From: DATEDA01 sp963789885
GTDB lineage: Bacteria > Pseudomonadota > Gammaproteobacteria > Burkholderiales > SG8-39
Assembly: GCA_963789885.1 (NCBI GenBank)
Contig: CAWBNB010000030.1
Span: 383,217-447,216 of the forward strand
Length of the DNA: 64,000 bases
Reading direction: 5' to 3'
Shown in pieces: positions 52,025-61,492 of the stretch (position 1 is its first letter; the number at the start of each line of letters is the position of its first letter). A model generated the notes under the pieces. That model searched no databases. It had not been told where the DNA came from and saw only the letters and a program-made list of their open reading frames with translations. Made by a program: the position numbers and the translations under genes.

Positions 52025-52554
52025 GCACGCAAACGCCGACCGACGCGCCGCGCGTGGTGGCCCATCTCCTCGCGCCCGACGGCGCGATTCCGAATCACCC
52101 GCGCTGGCCGCTCCTCGTCTACCCCGGCGCGGTGGCGATCGCCGGGAGCGACCCGGCGGCGACGTTCGAGACACTCTTCGGCCGCAACCGCTGGCCCGCG
52201 GCCTGGCGGAACGGCGTATTCCCGTTCCACCACTTCCACACCACCGCGCACGAGGTCCTCGGCGTGTACAGCGGCGAGGTGACCGTCCAGTTCGGCGGCG
52301 ACCGCGGCATCGCGATCACCGCGCGTCCGGGCGACGTGATCGTGCTGCCGGCGGGCACCGGCCACAAGAAGCTTGCATCCCGCGGCGAGCTCGGGGTCGT
52401 CGGTGCTTATCCCGCGGGCCAGCATCCCGACACCAACACACCGCTCCTCGCAGCCGCGCGACGCGCGAGCGAGGCGATCGCGCGCGTCCCGCTGCCCGCC
52501 CGCGACCCGGTGCTCGGGGCGGACGGACCGCTCTTCGAGCACTGGAAGGTCTGA
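52021..52554 (+). CDS. cupin-domain protein
   Basis: A 177-residue cupin. The first metal motif is in FPFHHFHTTAHEVLGVYSGE (two His, one Glu) and the second in ARPGDVIVLPAGTGHKKLAS. The region AYPAGQHPDTNTP is typical of the COG4297 cupin group. It may be a small metal-dependent enzyme or a sensor linked to allophanate hydrolysis, since its ATG overlaps the atzF stop. Function not shown. Confidence 0.8.
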   Translation: MSTQTPTDAPRVVAHLLAPDGAIPNHPRWPLLVYPGAVAIAGSDPAATFETLFGRNRWPAAWRNGVFPFHHFHTTAHEVLGVYSGEVTVQFGGDRGIAITARPGDVIVLPAGTGHKKLASRGELGVVGAYPAGQHPDTNTPLLAAARRASEAIARVPLPARDPVLGADGPLFEHWKV

Positions 52555-52566
52555 GCGCCGCGGCAG

Positions 52567-53707
52567 TCAGGCCGCGCGGCGGAGGAAGTCGAGCAGCAGC
52601 CGCGCCGTTTCCGCCGGCTGCTCCTGCTGCACCCAGTGCCCGGCACCCTCGACGAAGTGGCAGCCGAGCATGCGCGTGCAGGCGCGCGTCTGCATCGCAT
52701 CCAGGTCGCCGGGCTTCTGCTGCGGCCCCCAGTCGGCGCTGCCCGCGATGAAGACGCTCGGCACGTCGATCGTGCGCCCGGAGAAGACCTGCAGCTCCGC
52801 GGCGAAGCGCGCGTCGGTGGCGCAGCGGTACCAGTTGAGGCCGCCCTGGAAGCCGGTGCGCGCGAACGCTTCGCTGTAGACCCGCAGCTCCTCGTCCGGC
52901 AGCCAGCGGCACGCCGCGATCGCCGCCGCGGAGGGCATCTCGGGCGCGACCGTCTCGGCCATGTTCCGGTCGAGATCCATGATGTAGTAGGTCGGGAGCT
53001 GCGCGAACGCCTCCGCCGTCCACGCGTCGAGCGGGAACGGCCGGTTGGCGGGCCAGTCCGCGCTCTTCACGTGGTAGTAGGCGCGCAGGAACGCGTGGAT
53101 CCCCTGCGGGCAGTCGCGCATGTCGGCGTCGGCCGGGCGTGTCGAGTAGTACCACTGGTAGTGCTTGCGCGGCCGCGCGAGCGCGGCGAGCGCCGCGTGC
53201 GGGACGGTGCCGGAGAAGCCCGCCGCCGGAGCCGCTACGCGGTCGACGGTATCGAAGGGCAGCGTCGGCGCGCCGGCGAACGGCGCGCTCATCAGCGCCA
53301 CCGCCGGGAAGACGTCCGGTCGGACGAGCGCGCACCACGCCGCCACCGGCGAGCCGAAGTCGTGGCCGATCACCGCCGCCAGGCGACGATGGCCGAGCGC
53401 GTGCACGAGTCCGATCGCGTCGCGCACGCAGGTTCAGCATGCGGGACGCGCCGACGTCGCCGTCGTAGTCGCCGTCCCAGCCGGTGGTGAGGCCGTAGCC
53501 GCGCTGGTCCGGCGCGACGACGTGGTAGCCGGCGGCGGCGAGCGGCAGCATGACCTTGCGCCAGCTGAAGGCGAGCTCCGGGAAGCCGTGCAGCAGCAGG
53601 AGGCAGGGCCGGCCGCGCGGCTCGAACCCGGCTTCGAGCACGTGCATGCGCAGGCCGTTCACGCCCTCCACGAAACGCGAGCGGATGCCGGAGGGGAGGG
53701 GCAGCAT
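52567..53707 (-). pseudogene. alpha/beta hydrolase (epoxide-hydrolase-like), one +1 frameshift
   Basis: About 379 residues after removal of one inserted base near 53432, giving LNLVRDAIGLVHALGHRR. The first frame holds LLLLHGFPELAFSWRKV (oxyanion loop) and APDQRGYGLT. The second has VIGHDFGSPVAAW, where the aspartate in the nucleophile elbow is typical of epoxide/haloalkane hydrolases, and FVEGAGHWVQQE with the catalytic histidine. Start ATG 53707. It is convergent with the cupin gene. Confidence 0.78.
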
Positions 53708-53749
53708 GGTTCGCTCGCGCCTGCCCGCTTCGACGGATGAAGGGAAGCG

Positions 53750-54481
53750 CTATTTCGCGGCCGAGACGCCGCGCACGCCGTTCTGCTGGATGACTTTGGC
53801 GAAGAGCCCCGTGGCCTTGCCTTCGGTGACGAAGGCGCGGAGGTATTGCGCGACGGCGTCGCGTCCCTTCGGCGTGCCGATCGACTGCTGGACCGCGGTG
53901 AAGCTGCCGTCGAGCACGCGCGAGCCGGGATGCTTCTCGGCGTCGGTGACGAGCCGCGGCTTGAGGCCGGCGAGCGCGTCGAGCTTCTCGGCGACCCAGA
54001 GCTTGTAGGAGCCCTCGATGCCCTCGGCGCGCACGAGCTGCGCGTGCTTCAGCGAGCGGCTCAGGTAGAGGTCGTAGGCGGCCCGGTCCGCGATCGCGAT
54101 GCGCACGCCGGGACGATCCACGTCGTCGATCGTGCGGATCGGCGAGCCGGCCGGGACGAGATAGCTCGTCTCGATCTCGAGGTACGCCGGCGAGAAGTCG
54201 ATCTCCGCCGCGCGCACCGGCTCGTTGGCGAGGAACGCGATGTCCCATGCGCCCGCCTTCCCGCCGTCGGCGAGCTTGCCGGCCTGGTCGTAGTGGACGA
54301 ACTCGACCGCGAGGCCGGCGCGGCGGGCGATTTCGCGCGCGAGGTCGGGGGCGATCCCGCCGGGCTCGCCGCCCGGCGGCGGCCGCTTGGTGAGCAGGAA
54401 GTTGCCGAAGTTGAGCCCGACGCGGAGCTTGCCGGTCGGCGCGAGCTCGGCGCGGACGGCGGGGGAGAGTTCGGTGGTCAT
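53750..54481 (-). CDS. family 3 solute-binding protein without a signal peptide
   Basis: A 243-residue protein of the extracellular solute-binding family 3 fold: GKLRVGLNFGNFLLTKRPPP, VEFVHYDQAGKLAD, VRAAEIDFSPAYLEIETSY and RIAIADRAAYDLYL. It begins directly with a soluble N-terminus (MTTELSPAVRAELAPTGKLR) and has no visible signal sequence, so it may act in the cytoplasm or lack its true start. No ABC permease genes are near. The ligand is unknown. Confidence 0.75.
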   Translation of the reverse strand: MTTELSPAVRAELAPTGKLRVGLNFGNFLLTKRPPPGGEPGGIAPDLAREIARRAGLAVEFVHYDQAGKLADGGKAGAWDIAFLANEPVRAAEIDFSPAYLEIETSYLVPAGSPIRTIDDVDRPGVRIAIADRAAYDLYLSRSLKHAQLVRAEGIEGSYKLWVAEKLDALAGLKPRLVTDAEKHPGSRVLDGSFTAVQQSIGTPKGRDAVAQYLRAFVTEGKATGLFAKVIQQNGVRGVSAAK

Positions 54482-54537
54482 GGTGGGGCGATGTTAGCGC
54501 ACTCCCGCGGCCCAACTCGGCCGCTGGCGGCCGCGGG

Positions 54538-54933
54538 CTACGGCCGCTCGGCGTGCTGCGGAAGGTCGTCCAGGATCTCGAACCACTCGGCCTTCGAGCC
54601 GACGAAGATGTGCGCCTCCGGCCCCTTCGCGAGCGGCGTGTCGAGCGTGCCGAGCCGGACGCGCAGCACCTCCGGCATGCTGTCCCGCCTGCTGATGATC
54701 GGCGAGCCGCAGTTCGAGCAGAACTCGCGGTGCACGCCGGTGGGCATGCTGAACGTCTTGAGCGATTCCTTGCCCTTGACGACGACGAAGTCCTTCGTCG
54801 CGACGACGCCGTTGGAGGCGAACGCCGAGCCGCCGGCCTTGCGGCAGCGGGAGCAGTGGCAGTAGACGGCGGTCTGGAAGTCGCCGCGGATCTCGTACTT
54901 CACGGCCCCGCAAAGACAGCTACCGGTGTGCAT
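54538..54933 (-). CDS. GFA-family protein (likely translated separately)
   Basis: 131 residues from the internal ATG 54933, preceded by AGAGGAGATCCA. The zinc-binding cysteine pattern of the glutathione-dependent formaldehyde-activating family is complete: GSCLCGAVKYE, YCHCSRCRKAGGSAF and EFCSNCGSPI. These proteins bind zinc, and most have no proven enzymatic role. It shares its frame with the AraC gene. Confidence 0.75.
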   Translation of the reverse strand: MHTGSCLCGAVKYEIRGDFQTAVYCHCSRCRKAGGSAFASNGVVATKDFVVVKGKESLKTFSMPTGVHREFCSNCGSPIISRRDSMPEVLRVRLGTLDTPLAKGPEAHIFVGSKAEWFEILDDLPQHAERP

Positions 54934-55845
54934 TGGATCTCCTCTGGAGGGGATGGTCGGCCGCGCCGGCGGGCGCTCGGATTCCTCGGCACGGGTCAGC
55001 GCCCGATAGCGGGCTGGGGTGACGCCGAAGGCGGCCTTGAACGACCGCGTGAAATGCGGCTGGTCGGAGAAGCCGGCGTCGAGCGCCACATCGACCGTCC
55101 GCCTTCCCCCGAGGCTGTCGCGGGCGAACGCCAGGCGGCGCATGAGCGAGTACCGATAGGGAGTCGTCCCGAGCATCGACCTGAACTGCCGGGCGAGTTC
55201 GAACCGCGAAAGATCCGTGGCGGACTCCAGCTCCACGGAGTCGACGATCCGGGTCGTCGCCGCGTCGAGCACACGTCGCGCCCGTTCGATCGCTGCCGGG
55301 TCGAGTCGGCGAACGGGCGCGGATTCGCGGGCGCCGGCCTCCTCGAGCAACGCTTCGGATAGCTCCAGGATGATCGCGTCGACCGCGAGCGGCTCCAGGT
55401 CGCAGGCGAACGCCGCCCGGATGGTACCGGCCAGCCTGGCGTTTCTCAGGACCGGAGCGCGTACGAACGGCAGCGGGCGCGCGCGACCGGCGATCACGCG
55501 AACCGCTTCGGCGATGCGCGCCGGATCGATGTAAACGATGCGGTAGCCGAACCCGTCCTCGGTGCCCGCGTAGCCGTCGTGCGGTTCGTCGGGGTGCAGG
55601 ACGACGACTTCCCCGGGCGTGCTCCGGTGCACCGCGCCCCGGTAGCCGAAGGACTGGACCCCCGAATCGGTCAGGCCGATCGCGTACGTGTCGTGCCGGT
55701 GCCGGGCGAACGCGGCGCCGGCGAACCAGGCGCTAAGGAGCTGGATGCCGCCCGTCGCCTGACCGCACCGGATCCAGTCTGATCGCCGCGCTCTGCACGA
55801 TCGTTCAAGACGCGCGCGACCCGGTCTGGTCTCCTTGCGAGTCAT
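54538..55845 (-). CDS. AraC-family regulator reading in frame into a GFA domain
   Basis: One open frame of 435 residues. Residues about 20-180 form a cupin-like ligand domain (AAFARHRHDTYAIGLTD, then VVVLHPDEPHDGY) and residues about 190-295 the AraC helix-turn-helix pair (RFELARQFRSMLGTTPYRY, then DAGFSDQPHFTRSFKAAFG). After a short linker, residues from about 305 are a GFA domain. No stop separates the two, yet a GGAG ribosome site lies just before the internal GFA ATG at 54933. So either the gene is fused or a stop has been lost. It is divergent from the LysE exporter, which AraC may regulate. Confidence 0.75.
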   Translation of the reverse strand: MTRKETRPGRARLERSCRARRSDWIRCGQATGGIQLLSAWFAGAAFARHRHDTYAIGLTDSGVQSFGYRGAVHRSTPGEVVVLHPDEPHDGYAGTEDGFGYRIVYIDPARIAEAVRVIAGRARPLPFVRAPVLRNARLAGTIRAAFACDLEPLAVDAIILELSEALLEEAGARESAPVRRLDPAAIERARRVLDAATTRIVDSVELESATDLSRFELARQFRSMLGTTPYRYSLMRRLAFARDSLGGRRTVDVALDAGFSDQPHFTRSFKAAFGVTPARYRALTRAEESERPPARPTIPSRGDPMHTGSCLCGAVKYEIRGDFQTAVYCHCSRCRKAGGSAFASNGVVATKDFVVVKGKESLKTFSMPTGVHREFCSNCGSPIISRRDSMPEVLRVRLGTLDTPLAKGPEAHIFVGSKAEWFEILDDLPQHAERP

Positions 55846-55893
55846 GGCGCGCACTTTACCGGATGACCGGCGGGAGGACGAGGAGCCGGCCTC

Positions 55894-56492
55894 GTGAGCG
55901 CCGAGCAGGTTCACGCGTTCCTCGTCTTCGCGGTCGTCGCGGCGATCACGCCGGGGCCGAGCAACGTCATGCTGACCGCGACGGGCGCGAACGTCGGCGT
56001 GCTGCGCGGCCTGCCGTGCCTGTTCGGCGTCGGCGCGGGCATGGGCGTTCATGATGTCCCTCGTCGCCTTCGGGCTGGGCTCGCTCGTCCTCGGCCATCC
56101 GCTCGTGCTGGGGGTGATGAAGTGGTGCGGCGCTGCGTTCCTGCTGTGGCTCTCCTGGAAGATCGCGACCGCGGGGAAGGGCGGCGCGGCGGACGGCGAG
56201 CGGCCGGTGGGGTTCGTCGGCGCGGCGCTCTTCCAGTGGATCAATCCCAAGTCGTGGCTCGTCAGCGCGAGCGCGGCCGGGACTTATCTCCAGGCGGATG
56301 CCGGAAGCGCGGTCGCGCAATCCGCTGGCGATCGGCGCGCTGTTCGTCGCGGCCGCGCTTCCGAGCGGCTTCGTGTGGCTCGCCGCCGGCGTCGGCCTGC
56401 AGCGGGTGCTCGATTCGCCGCGGCGGCTGCGAGCGTTCAACGTCGTGATGGCCGCGATGCTCGCGACCTCGGTGATCTGGTTCGTGTGGTGA
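55894..56492 (+). pseudogene. LysE/RhtB-family exporter, two +1 frameshifts
   Basis: A 198-residue exporter is recovered after removing one base near 56050 (gtt-C-atgatg) and one near 56310. The start is GTG 55894 (MSAEQVHAFLVFAVVAAITP). The family mark TPGPSNVMLTATGANVG and the later WINPKSWL are intact, with about six membrane segments. It exports amino acids or homoserine-lactone-like compounds. The gene is divergent from the AraC regulator. Confidence 0.75.
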
Positions 56493-56533
56493 CCGCGGCC
56501 CTCATCGAGATGGCTCGAGGGCAGGGACGCTGA

Positions 56534-57532
56534 TCACGGCGCGGGATCGTCGAGAAACGCCTGCACGGCCCGGAAGAGCTGCATGCGATTCTTCTCCATC
56601 AGCACCGTGTGCGTGGCTTCGCCGATGTTCACCAGCTGCTTGTACGGCGCGTTGACGAGCTTCGGGAAGAGCGTCTGCGCCAGCTCGGGCGGGTTGTCCC
56701 GATCCCATTCGCCGACCACGATGAGCGTCGGCACGCGAACTTCCTCGGGCTCGTAGTACGGCTTCCCCGCGCTCCAGTACTCGCGGGTGTCCAGCAGCGT
56801 GCCGTTCGGCGCGCGCAGCTTGCGCGGGTTCTCCTTCGCACCCCATGGATCCGAAGCGAAGGTTGCAGCGGCCCAGGCCTCGAACCAGCCGGGCGGAATG
56901 AGCTCGGCCATCTTCGCTTCGGGCACTCCCGTAAGCCAGCGCGCCTTCGCCGCGTCCTCCTGCACCAGGCGGTAAGCACCCAACGGACCGCTGCCGGCGA
57001 TGAGCGGGGGCGTCGAGCGGAGCCATTGCGGCGCATAGAGGACGAGCTTCGCAACCTTAGCGTTGTTGCGGGTGGTGTAGGTCGCCATCATCGTGGTTCC
57101 CCATGACCAGCCGAGCAGGTTGATCCGGTCGACGCCGCGTCGCTTCCGAATGAAATCGACGGCAGAACCGACATCGCGTACCGCGACCTCGGTTCTCACC
57201 AGCGGCGGGTTGCTGTCGGCGGGCTGATCCATCTCCGGCGGGCGCGTGGAGCCGCCGTAGCCGCGCACGTCCACCAGGTACACGTCGTAGCCATGCCGCG
57301 CGATGTAGTCCATCCACGACATTCCGTCGAGCGGAAGGTCGAAAGCGGTCTCCGCCGGATAGGAGGAACCGTGGACGAACAGGAGGATGCGCTCGCCGGG
57401 GAACTGCGACATGGACGCGGGCCGCTTGTTCCGTACGTACAGTTCGATGCCGAGGTCATCGGCGGGGACCCTGAACTCCTCGGTGACGAGGGGCTGGTCG
57501 CTGGAACGTGCCGGCTGCAGCGGGCATGGCAC
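56534..57532 (-). CDS. alpha/beta hydrolase
   Basis: A 332-residue hydrolase: ILLFVHGSSYPAETAFD (oxyanion region), YLVDVRGYGGSTRPP, the nucleophile elbow LLGWSWGTTMMATY (Ser), VGEWDRDNPPELA (Asp) and GEATHTVLMEKN (His). This matches the PHB-depolymerase-like or hydrolase_4 type. It is not secreted, and its substrate is unknown. It ends near the LysE gene, which it faces tail-to-tail. Confidence 0.82.
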   Translation of the reverse strand: MPCPLQPARSSDQPLVTEEFRVPADDLGIELYVRNKRPASMSQFPGERILLFVHGSSYPAETAFDLPLDGMSWMDYIARHGYDVYLVDVRGYGGSTRPPEMDQPADSNPPLVRTEVAVRDVGSAVDFIRKRRGVDRINLLGWSWGTTMMATYTTRNNAKVAKLVLYAPQWLRSTPPLIAGSGPLGAYRLVQEDAAKARWLTGVPEAKMAELIPPGWFEAWAAATFASDPWGAKENPRKLRAPNGTLLDTREYWSAGKPYYEPEEVRVPTLIVVGEWDRDNPPELAQTLFPKLVNAPYKQLVNIGEATHTVLMEKNRMQLFRAVQAFLDDPAP

Positions 57533-57586
57533 TTTTCATTCGCATCTTCCTCCCACGATGTATCCAGGCGAGCGCCCGGGCGGACT

Positions 57587-58030
57587 TCAGCGTCTATCGG
57601 AGGGAGTTGCCGGTTTCAGCGAGCTCTGCGCAAACCGTTCGACGCCCGGCGGCACCATCACCCACGGGTGCGCGGACCGCAGCCAGCTATGCAGTTCGAC
57701 CTTGAGCCAGGACGGATCGTCGAACGTTCCGCCCGCTACGCCGCGCGTGCCGGGCAGGGCCTCGACCGTCAGCGAGACCGTGGTCCCGCACGTAGGGCAG
57801 AACTCCACCATGAGCAGGCGGTTGCTCTCGTCCGAGCGGTGCTCGTAGGCTTTCAGGTTGCCGTGCGTAATCTCGACGTCTTCGCGCTTGAAGTACGCCA
57901 TGAACCCGAACGCGCTTCCCGTCCGGCGCTGGCAGAACGTGCAATGGCAGACGCCGGTCCGAACCGGCGCGCCGGACACCCGGTAGCGCACGGTCCCGCA
58001 GAGACACCCGCCCTCGTGGACTTCCGGCAT
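57587..58030 (-). CDS. GFA-family protein
   Basis: 147 residues with the complete cysteine set GGCLCGTVRYR, VCHCTFCQRRTGSAFGF and EFCPTCGTTVS. ATG 58030 is preceded by AAGGAGATCGAC, a good ribosome site. The open frame continues upstream into the FAD-monooxygenase gene without a stop, so it may be translated as a fusion or separately. It is the second GFA gene in this region with the same odd arrangement. Confidence 0.8.
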   Translation of the reverse strand: MPEVHEGGCLCGTVRYRVSGAPVRTGVCHCTFCQRRTGSAFGFMAYFKREDVEITHGNLKAYEHRSDESNRLLMVEFCPTCGTTVSLTVEALPGTRGVAGGTFDDPSWLKVELHSWLRSAHPWVMVPPGVERFAQSSLKPATPSDRR

Positions 58031-59649
58031 GTCGATCTCCTCCCTTCCCGTGGAGGTTAGACCGCGCCCGGTCGGAAGTCGATGGCAGCCGACCCGCTCG
58101 GCGAGGAAGCGCGCGACCGCGCCGGCTTCTAGCCGCGCCCCGGCGAGCCCCACGTGGCCGTCGGGGCGCAGCAGATAGAAGGAAGGCTTCGGAATCCGCG
58201 CGCGAGCGAGCTCTCGGTCGTTGTCCGGATCGTCGGGGACGACGTGGACGAGCACCGGGCCGCTTTGATCCGAGCGGCAGGCAAGGGCTGCCCGATCACG
58301 ATCGAGATTGAAGCGGGTGTCGTCGAGCTTCGCGAACAGATCCTCGACCGGTCCGTCCGGCGCGAACCTGAGCCGCAGCCACGGGAAGCGATCGCCCGCG
58401 GACGGGCCGCCGCCGGGCAACCCTGCCAGCGTCTGCGACAGGGGACTCTCCGGATAGCGGATGCCGATCTGGGAGACGGTGCGAAACGCGAGCTTTCGCA
58501 CGCGATCGAAGCGCATCGCGAACGCCATCACCTTCGGCATGACCTTCGTGCGAAACAGCCCCGCCAGCCACCGGTTGGACACGACGATGGGAAAAGCCCT
58601 GGTCGGTCGTCCTGAGCAACCGCTCCGCGACCGGAATGCGCTCGAGCTCGTAGGAGTCGAGCAGCCTCGCGTCGGCGCGTCCGGACGACGACGAGCGCGA
58701 GCTTCCACCCGAGGTTGTAGGCGTCCTGCAGGCCGGTGTTCATGCCCTGCGCGCCGACCGGGCTGTGGATGTGCGCGGCGTCGCCGAGCAGAAAGCACCG
58801 GCGGTCCCGGAACCGCGCGGCCCGGCGATGGCTGATGCGGTACATCGAGAACCAGCTGCACGACTCGAACGCGAGCCCGGCTCCCGCTTCCTTCCGGAGC
58901 GAGGGCAGCAGCGCGTCGAAGCTCAGGTCGTCGCGTGCACGCAGCGTCCGGCGGCACGATCCCGACCAGCCGCCAGTGATTCGTGCCGCGCATCGGGAAG
59001 AAGAGATGAAAGCCGTCGCGCCAGAGGTAGACGTTGAGCTCGTCCGGCACCATCGAGCCGGTGACGACGGTGTCGGCGACGAAGAAGACGTGCTCGTAGG
59101 GCGCCCCGGGGAAGTCGATCCCGGTCAGGTGGCGCACCGCGCTGTGCGCGCCGTCGCAGCCGGCGACCCACTTTGTCTCGATCTCCCGCATCGAGCCGTC
59201 CGCGAGTTTGAGCTTCGCGGATACGCCCGCGGCAGTCTGCGCCAGGTCGACCAGCTCGGTGTTCCATTCCACGCCGATGCCCCGGCCGCGGAGGGCCTCT
59301 CCGAGCAGCCGCTCGTTGTCGTCCTGGCCGAGGATCAGGAGAAAGGGATACGGGCTCAGATCGCGCCCGATGTCGCCGAGGGGGATGCGTGCTGCGCGCG
59401 CTTCCCGCCGGCCCAGAGGTTCGCGCCCGTCGCACGCTTGCCCAGCTCGAGCGCTCTCTCGACGATCCCGAGGTGGGCGTAGATCTCGAGCGTGCGCGCC
59501 TGCACGCCCAGCGCTCTCGTCTCGCGGGACGGTCCGGCATGGTGGTCGACGATCAGCGTGCGCACGCCCCGCCGGGCGAGCTGGTTCGCGAGCATCAGGC
59601 CGGTCGGGCCGGCGCCGACGATGAGGACGTCGGTGTTCGTGGGCGTCAT
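58031..59649 (-). pseudogene. FAD-dependent aromatic monooxygenase (PheA/TfdB type), several frameshifts
   Basis: A monooxygenase of about 535 residues is split over at least four frame changes, near 59380 (two extra bases), 58950, 58695 and 58592 (one extra each). Conserved motifs remain: DVLIVGAGPTGLMLANQLAR (FAD), VAGCDGAHSAVR (DG motif), and CFLLGDAAHIHSPVGAQGMN (GD motif). The end is uncertain: another compensating change near 58290 may exist, and no stop separates it from the GFA gene downstream. It would hydroxylate a phenolic ring using NAD(P)H and oxygen. Confidence 0.75.
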
Positions 59650-59808
59650 TTCATCCGCGGCGCCTGACGTGCCTGGGAAAGTTGAAGAGCAGCACGCGAA
59701 GCGCTTGGCGGTAGCCCCGGGCTAAGGGGCGAGGGTTTCGGCTCTCGACGAAATAGCTCTTGCCCGCGTCGACGTTCAGCTTGAGCGCTTCGAGCGTTCC
59801 TGCGTGAG

Positions 59809-60609
59809 CTACCGTCCCGAAAGGGGCGCAAGCCCGGCTTTCGAGATCGCCGGCGCCGCGTCGGGCGATGCGAGGAAGCGGATCAGCGCCCCGGCGGCCT
59901 CCGGCTGCCGCGCGTTGCTGGTGATCGCCCCCGCGAATGAGAACCCCGGCTGAAGCTCGGCCGGGATCGCGCCCACGAAAGTCACACCAGGGACGTGTAT
60001 CAGCTCGCTGACCTGCTGAAAGCCGATCTCGGCCTCCCCACGTGCAACGACCGCGGCCACCGGCTCGCCTGACGGCGGTCCACGCACCTTACGACTCTTG
60101 CCCGCCACCTGGTCCGCGACGCCGAGCTTCGCGAACAGCTTGATCGATAGATACGTGCCGCTGCCGCTGTCCGAATACGCAATGGACTTCGCCGCGAGCA
60201 GCGCGTTTCGAAAAGCCTCGATGCTGCCGATATCCGGCTTGGCGGCCCCGGCGCGCACCACCATCCCGATCATCGAGCGGGCAAGCTCGACCTTGCTGTC
60301 GGCCCGCACGACTCCTCGCCTGGCGAGCTCGTCGGCGGACGCTCCGTCCATGATCACGACATCCGCGGTTTCGCCTCGCGCGAGGCGGGTGGGAATCGCC
60401 TCCGGAGAGTCGCCCATCGACGGGCCGCGCGTCGTGACCACGCGGTGGCCGCTCGCCCGCTCGAAAGCCGGGACCAGCTCGGAATAGGCGCCGTAGAAGC
60501 CGGCCGAGATCATCACGTGCACGTCGGCGGCAGACGTTGCGCCCGCGATCAGCAGGGCTGCTGCGGCAGTCAGCCTGGAAGACGAGCGGGCGAGCGATCC
60601 TGGTTTCAT
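59809..60609 (-). CDS. ModA-like ABC transporter receptor
   Basis: A 266-residue periplasmic binding protein: signal peptide to about residue 28 (ATSA-ADVHV), then VHVMISAGFYGAYSELVPAF, the ADVVIMDGASADELARRG loop and AYSDSGSGTYLS, with GEAEIGFQQVSELIHVPG near the end. This is the ModA/molybdate-type fold. Some relatives bind other oxyanions or organic ligands. No modBC genes are nearby, so its partner is unknown. ATG 60609 is chosen because it begins the signal peptide. Confidence 0.8.
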   Translation of the reverse strand: MKPGSLARSSSRLTAAAALLIAGATSAADVHVMISAGFYGAYSELVPAFERASGHRVVTTRGPSMGDSPEAIPTRLARGETADVVIMDGASADELARRGVVRADSKVELARSMIGMVVRAGAAKPDIGSIEAFRNALLAAKSIAYSDSGSGTYLSIKLFAKLGVADQVAGKSRKVRGPPSGEPVAAVVARGEAEIGFQQVSELIHVPGVTFVGAIPAELQPGFSFAGAITSNARQPEAAGALIRFLASPDAAPAISKAGLAPLSGR

Positions 60610-60676
60610 GAGTTCTGCTCCAGTGCGCGTAAGTGAGGGTCGTCGGGCCACTTCCGAACGCAACCGGGACTTGCGT

Positions 60677-61285
60677 TCAGCCGGGTGGCGCGGTCGCCGC
60701 GAACGACGGCCTCGCGGCGAACCGGTCGAACCATTCGCACAGCTTCGGACGCCCGGTGCGCCAGCGAAAACCCGAAATGCGCGGTTCGAGGCCGAGGGCG
60801 CATGCGAGGGTGATGTGCAGCATATTGAGCGGGCCTCGCATCATCGGGTGGTCGATCTCACGCTCCCAGACGTCCGCCATCCGGCGGGCGCGGTCCGTCT
60901 CATGCTGAATCACTCCTGGTGAACGCTCGTTCTCGGGCCGCAGGATTTCGCGGCCCCAGACCGAGAGGCCGTCCAGCATGCTTCTCGCCAAACCTTCGAG
61001 GCGGCGCGCCTCCCACGATTGATCGCCGCCAGGCACATCGAGCGCCGGCTTGCCATCCAGCCGGTCGAGGTATGCGCAAATAAGGGCCGATTCCTCGAAC
61101 CCCACGCCGTCCTCACAGACGAGATAGGGGACTCGACCCGACGGATTGATGCCGTAGTACGGACTGTCGGTAGCGCGCGTCTTTGCGACGATTGTCTCCA
61201 CGCGGTTTTCCAGATCCTTTTCCAGGACGACGATTCGCGCCATGCGCGCGTAGGGAGAACCGGGCGTGATGTAGAGCTTCAGCAT
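60677..61285 (-). CDS. glutathione S-transferase
   Basis: A 202-residue GST. The thioredoxin-like half (MLKLYITPGSPYARMARIVV, with GSH-binding GRVPYLVCEDGVGFEESALI near residue 50) is followed by the all-helical half. The N-terminal Ser/Tyr region supplies the GSH-activating residue. Family members detoxify electrophiles or act in aromatic degradation. Start ATG 61285; upstream residues in the same frame are Arg-rich and atypical. Confidence 0.87.
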   Translation of the reverse strand: MLKLYITPGSPYARMARIVVLEKDLENRVETIVAKTRATDSPYYGINPSGRVPYLVCEDGVGFEESALICAYLDRLDGKPALDVPGGDQSWEARRLEGLARSMLDGLSVWGREILRPENERSPGVIQHETDRARRMADVWEREIDHPMMRGPLNMLHITLACALGLEPRISGFRWRTGRPKLCEWFDRFAARPSFAATAPPG

Positions 61286-61492
61286 GTGGAGGAGGCCAAG
61301 GCGACGAGAGGGGCTGCGGGGCGTCCGGCGCTGGACGCGAGCGCGGGCAGGGCGCGATGCTTCGAGGCTGCTCGATACACGGACTCCTCCCAGCACTCCG
61401 TGAAGCAGTAGAGCGGTGTTGCGTCTCGCTGCTCCGCGGCGGCGAGCGGGCTTAAGGCTTTAGGAAGTCCCGGCTCTCGCCGGGCCGACGCG

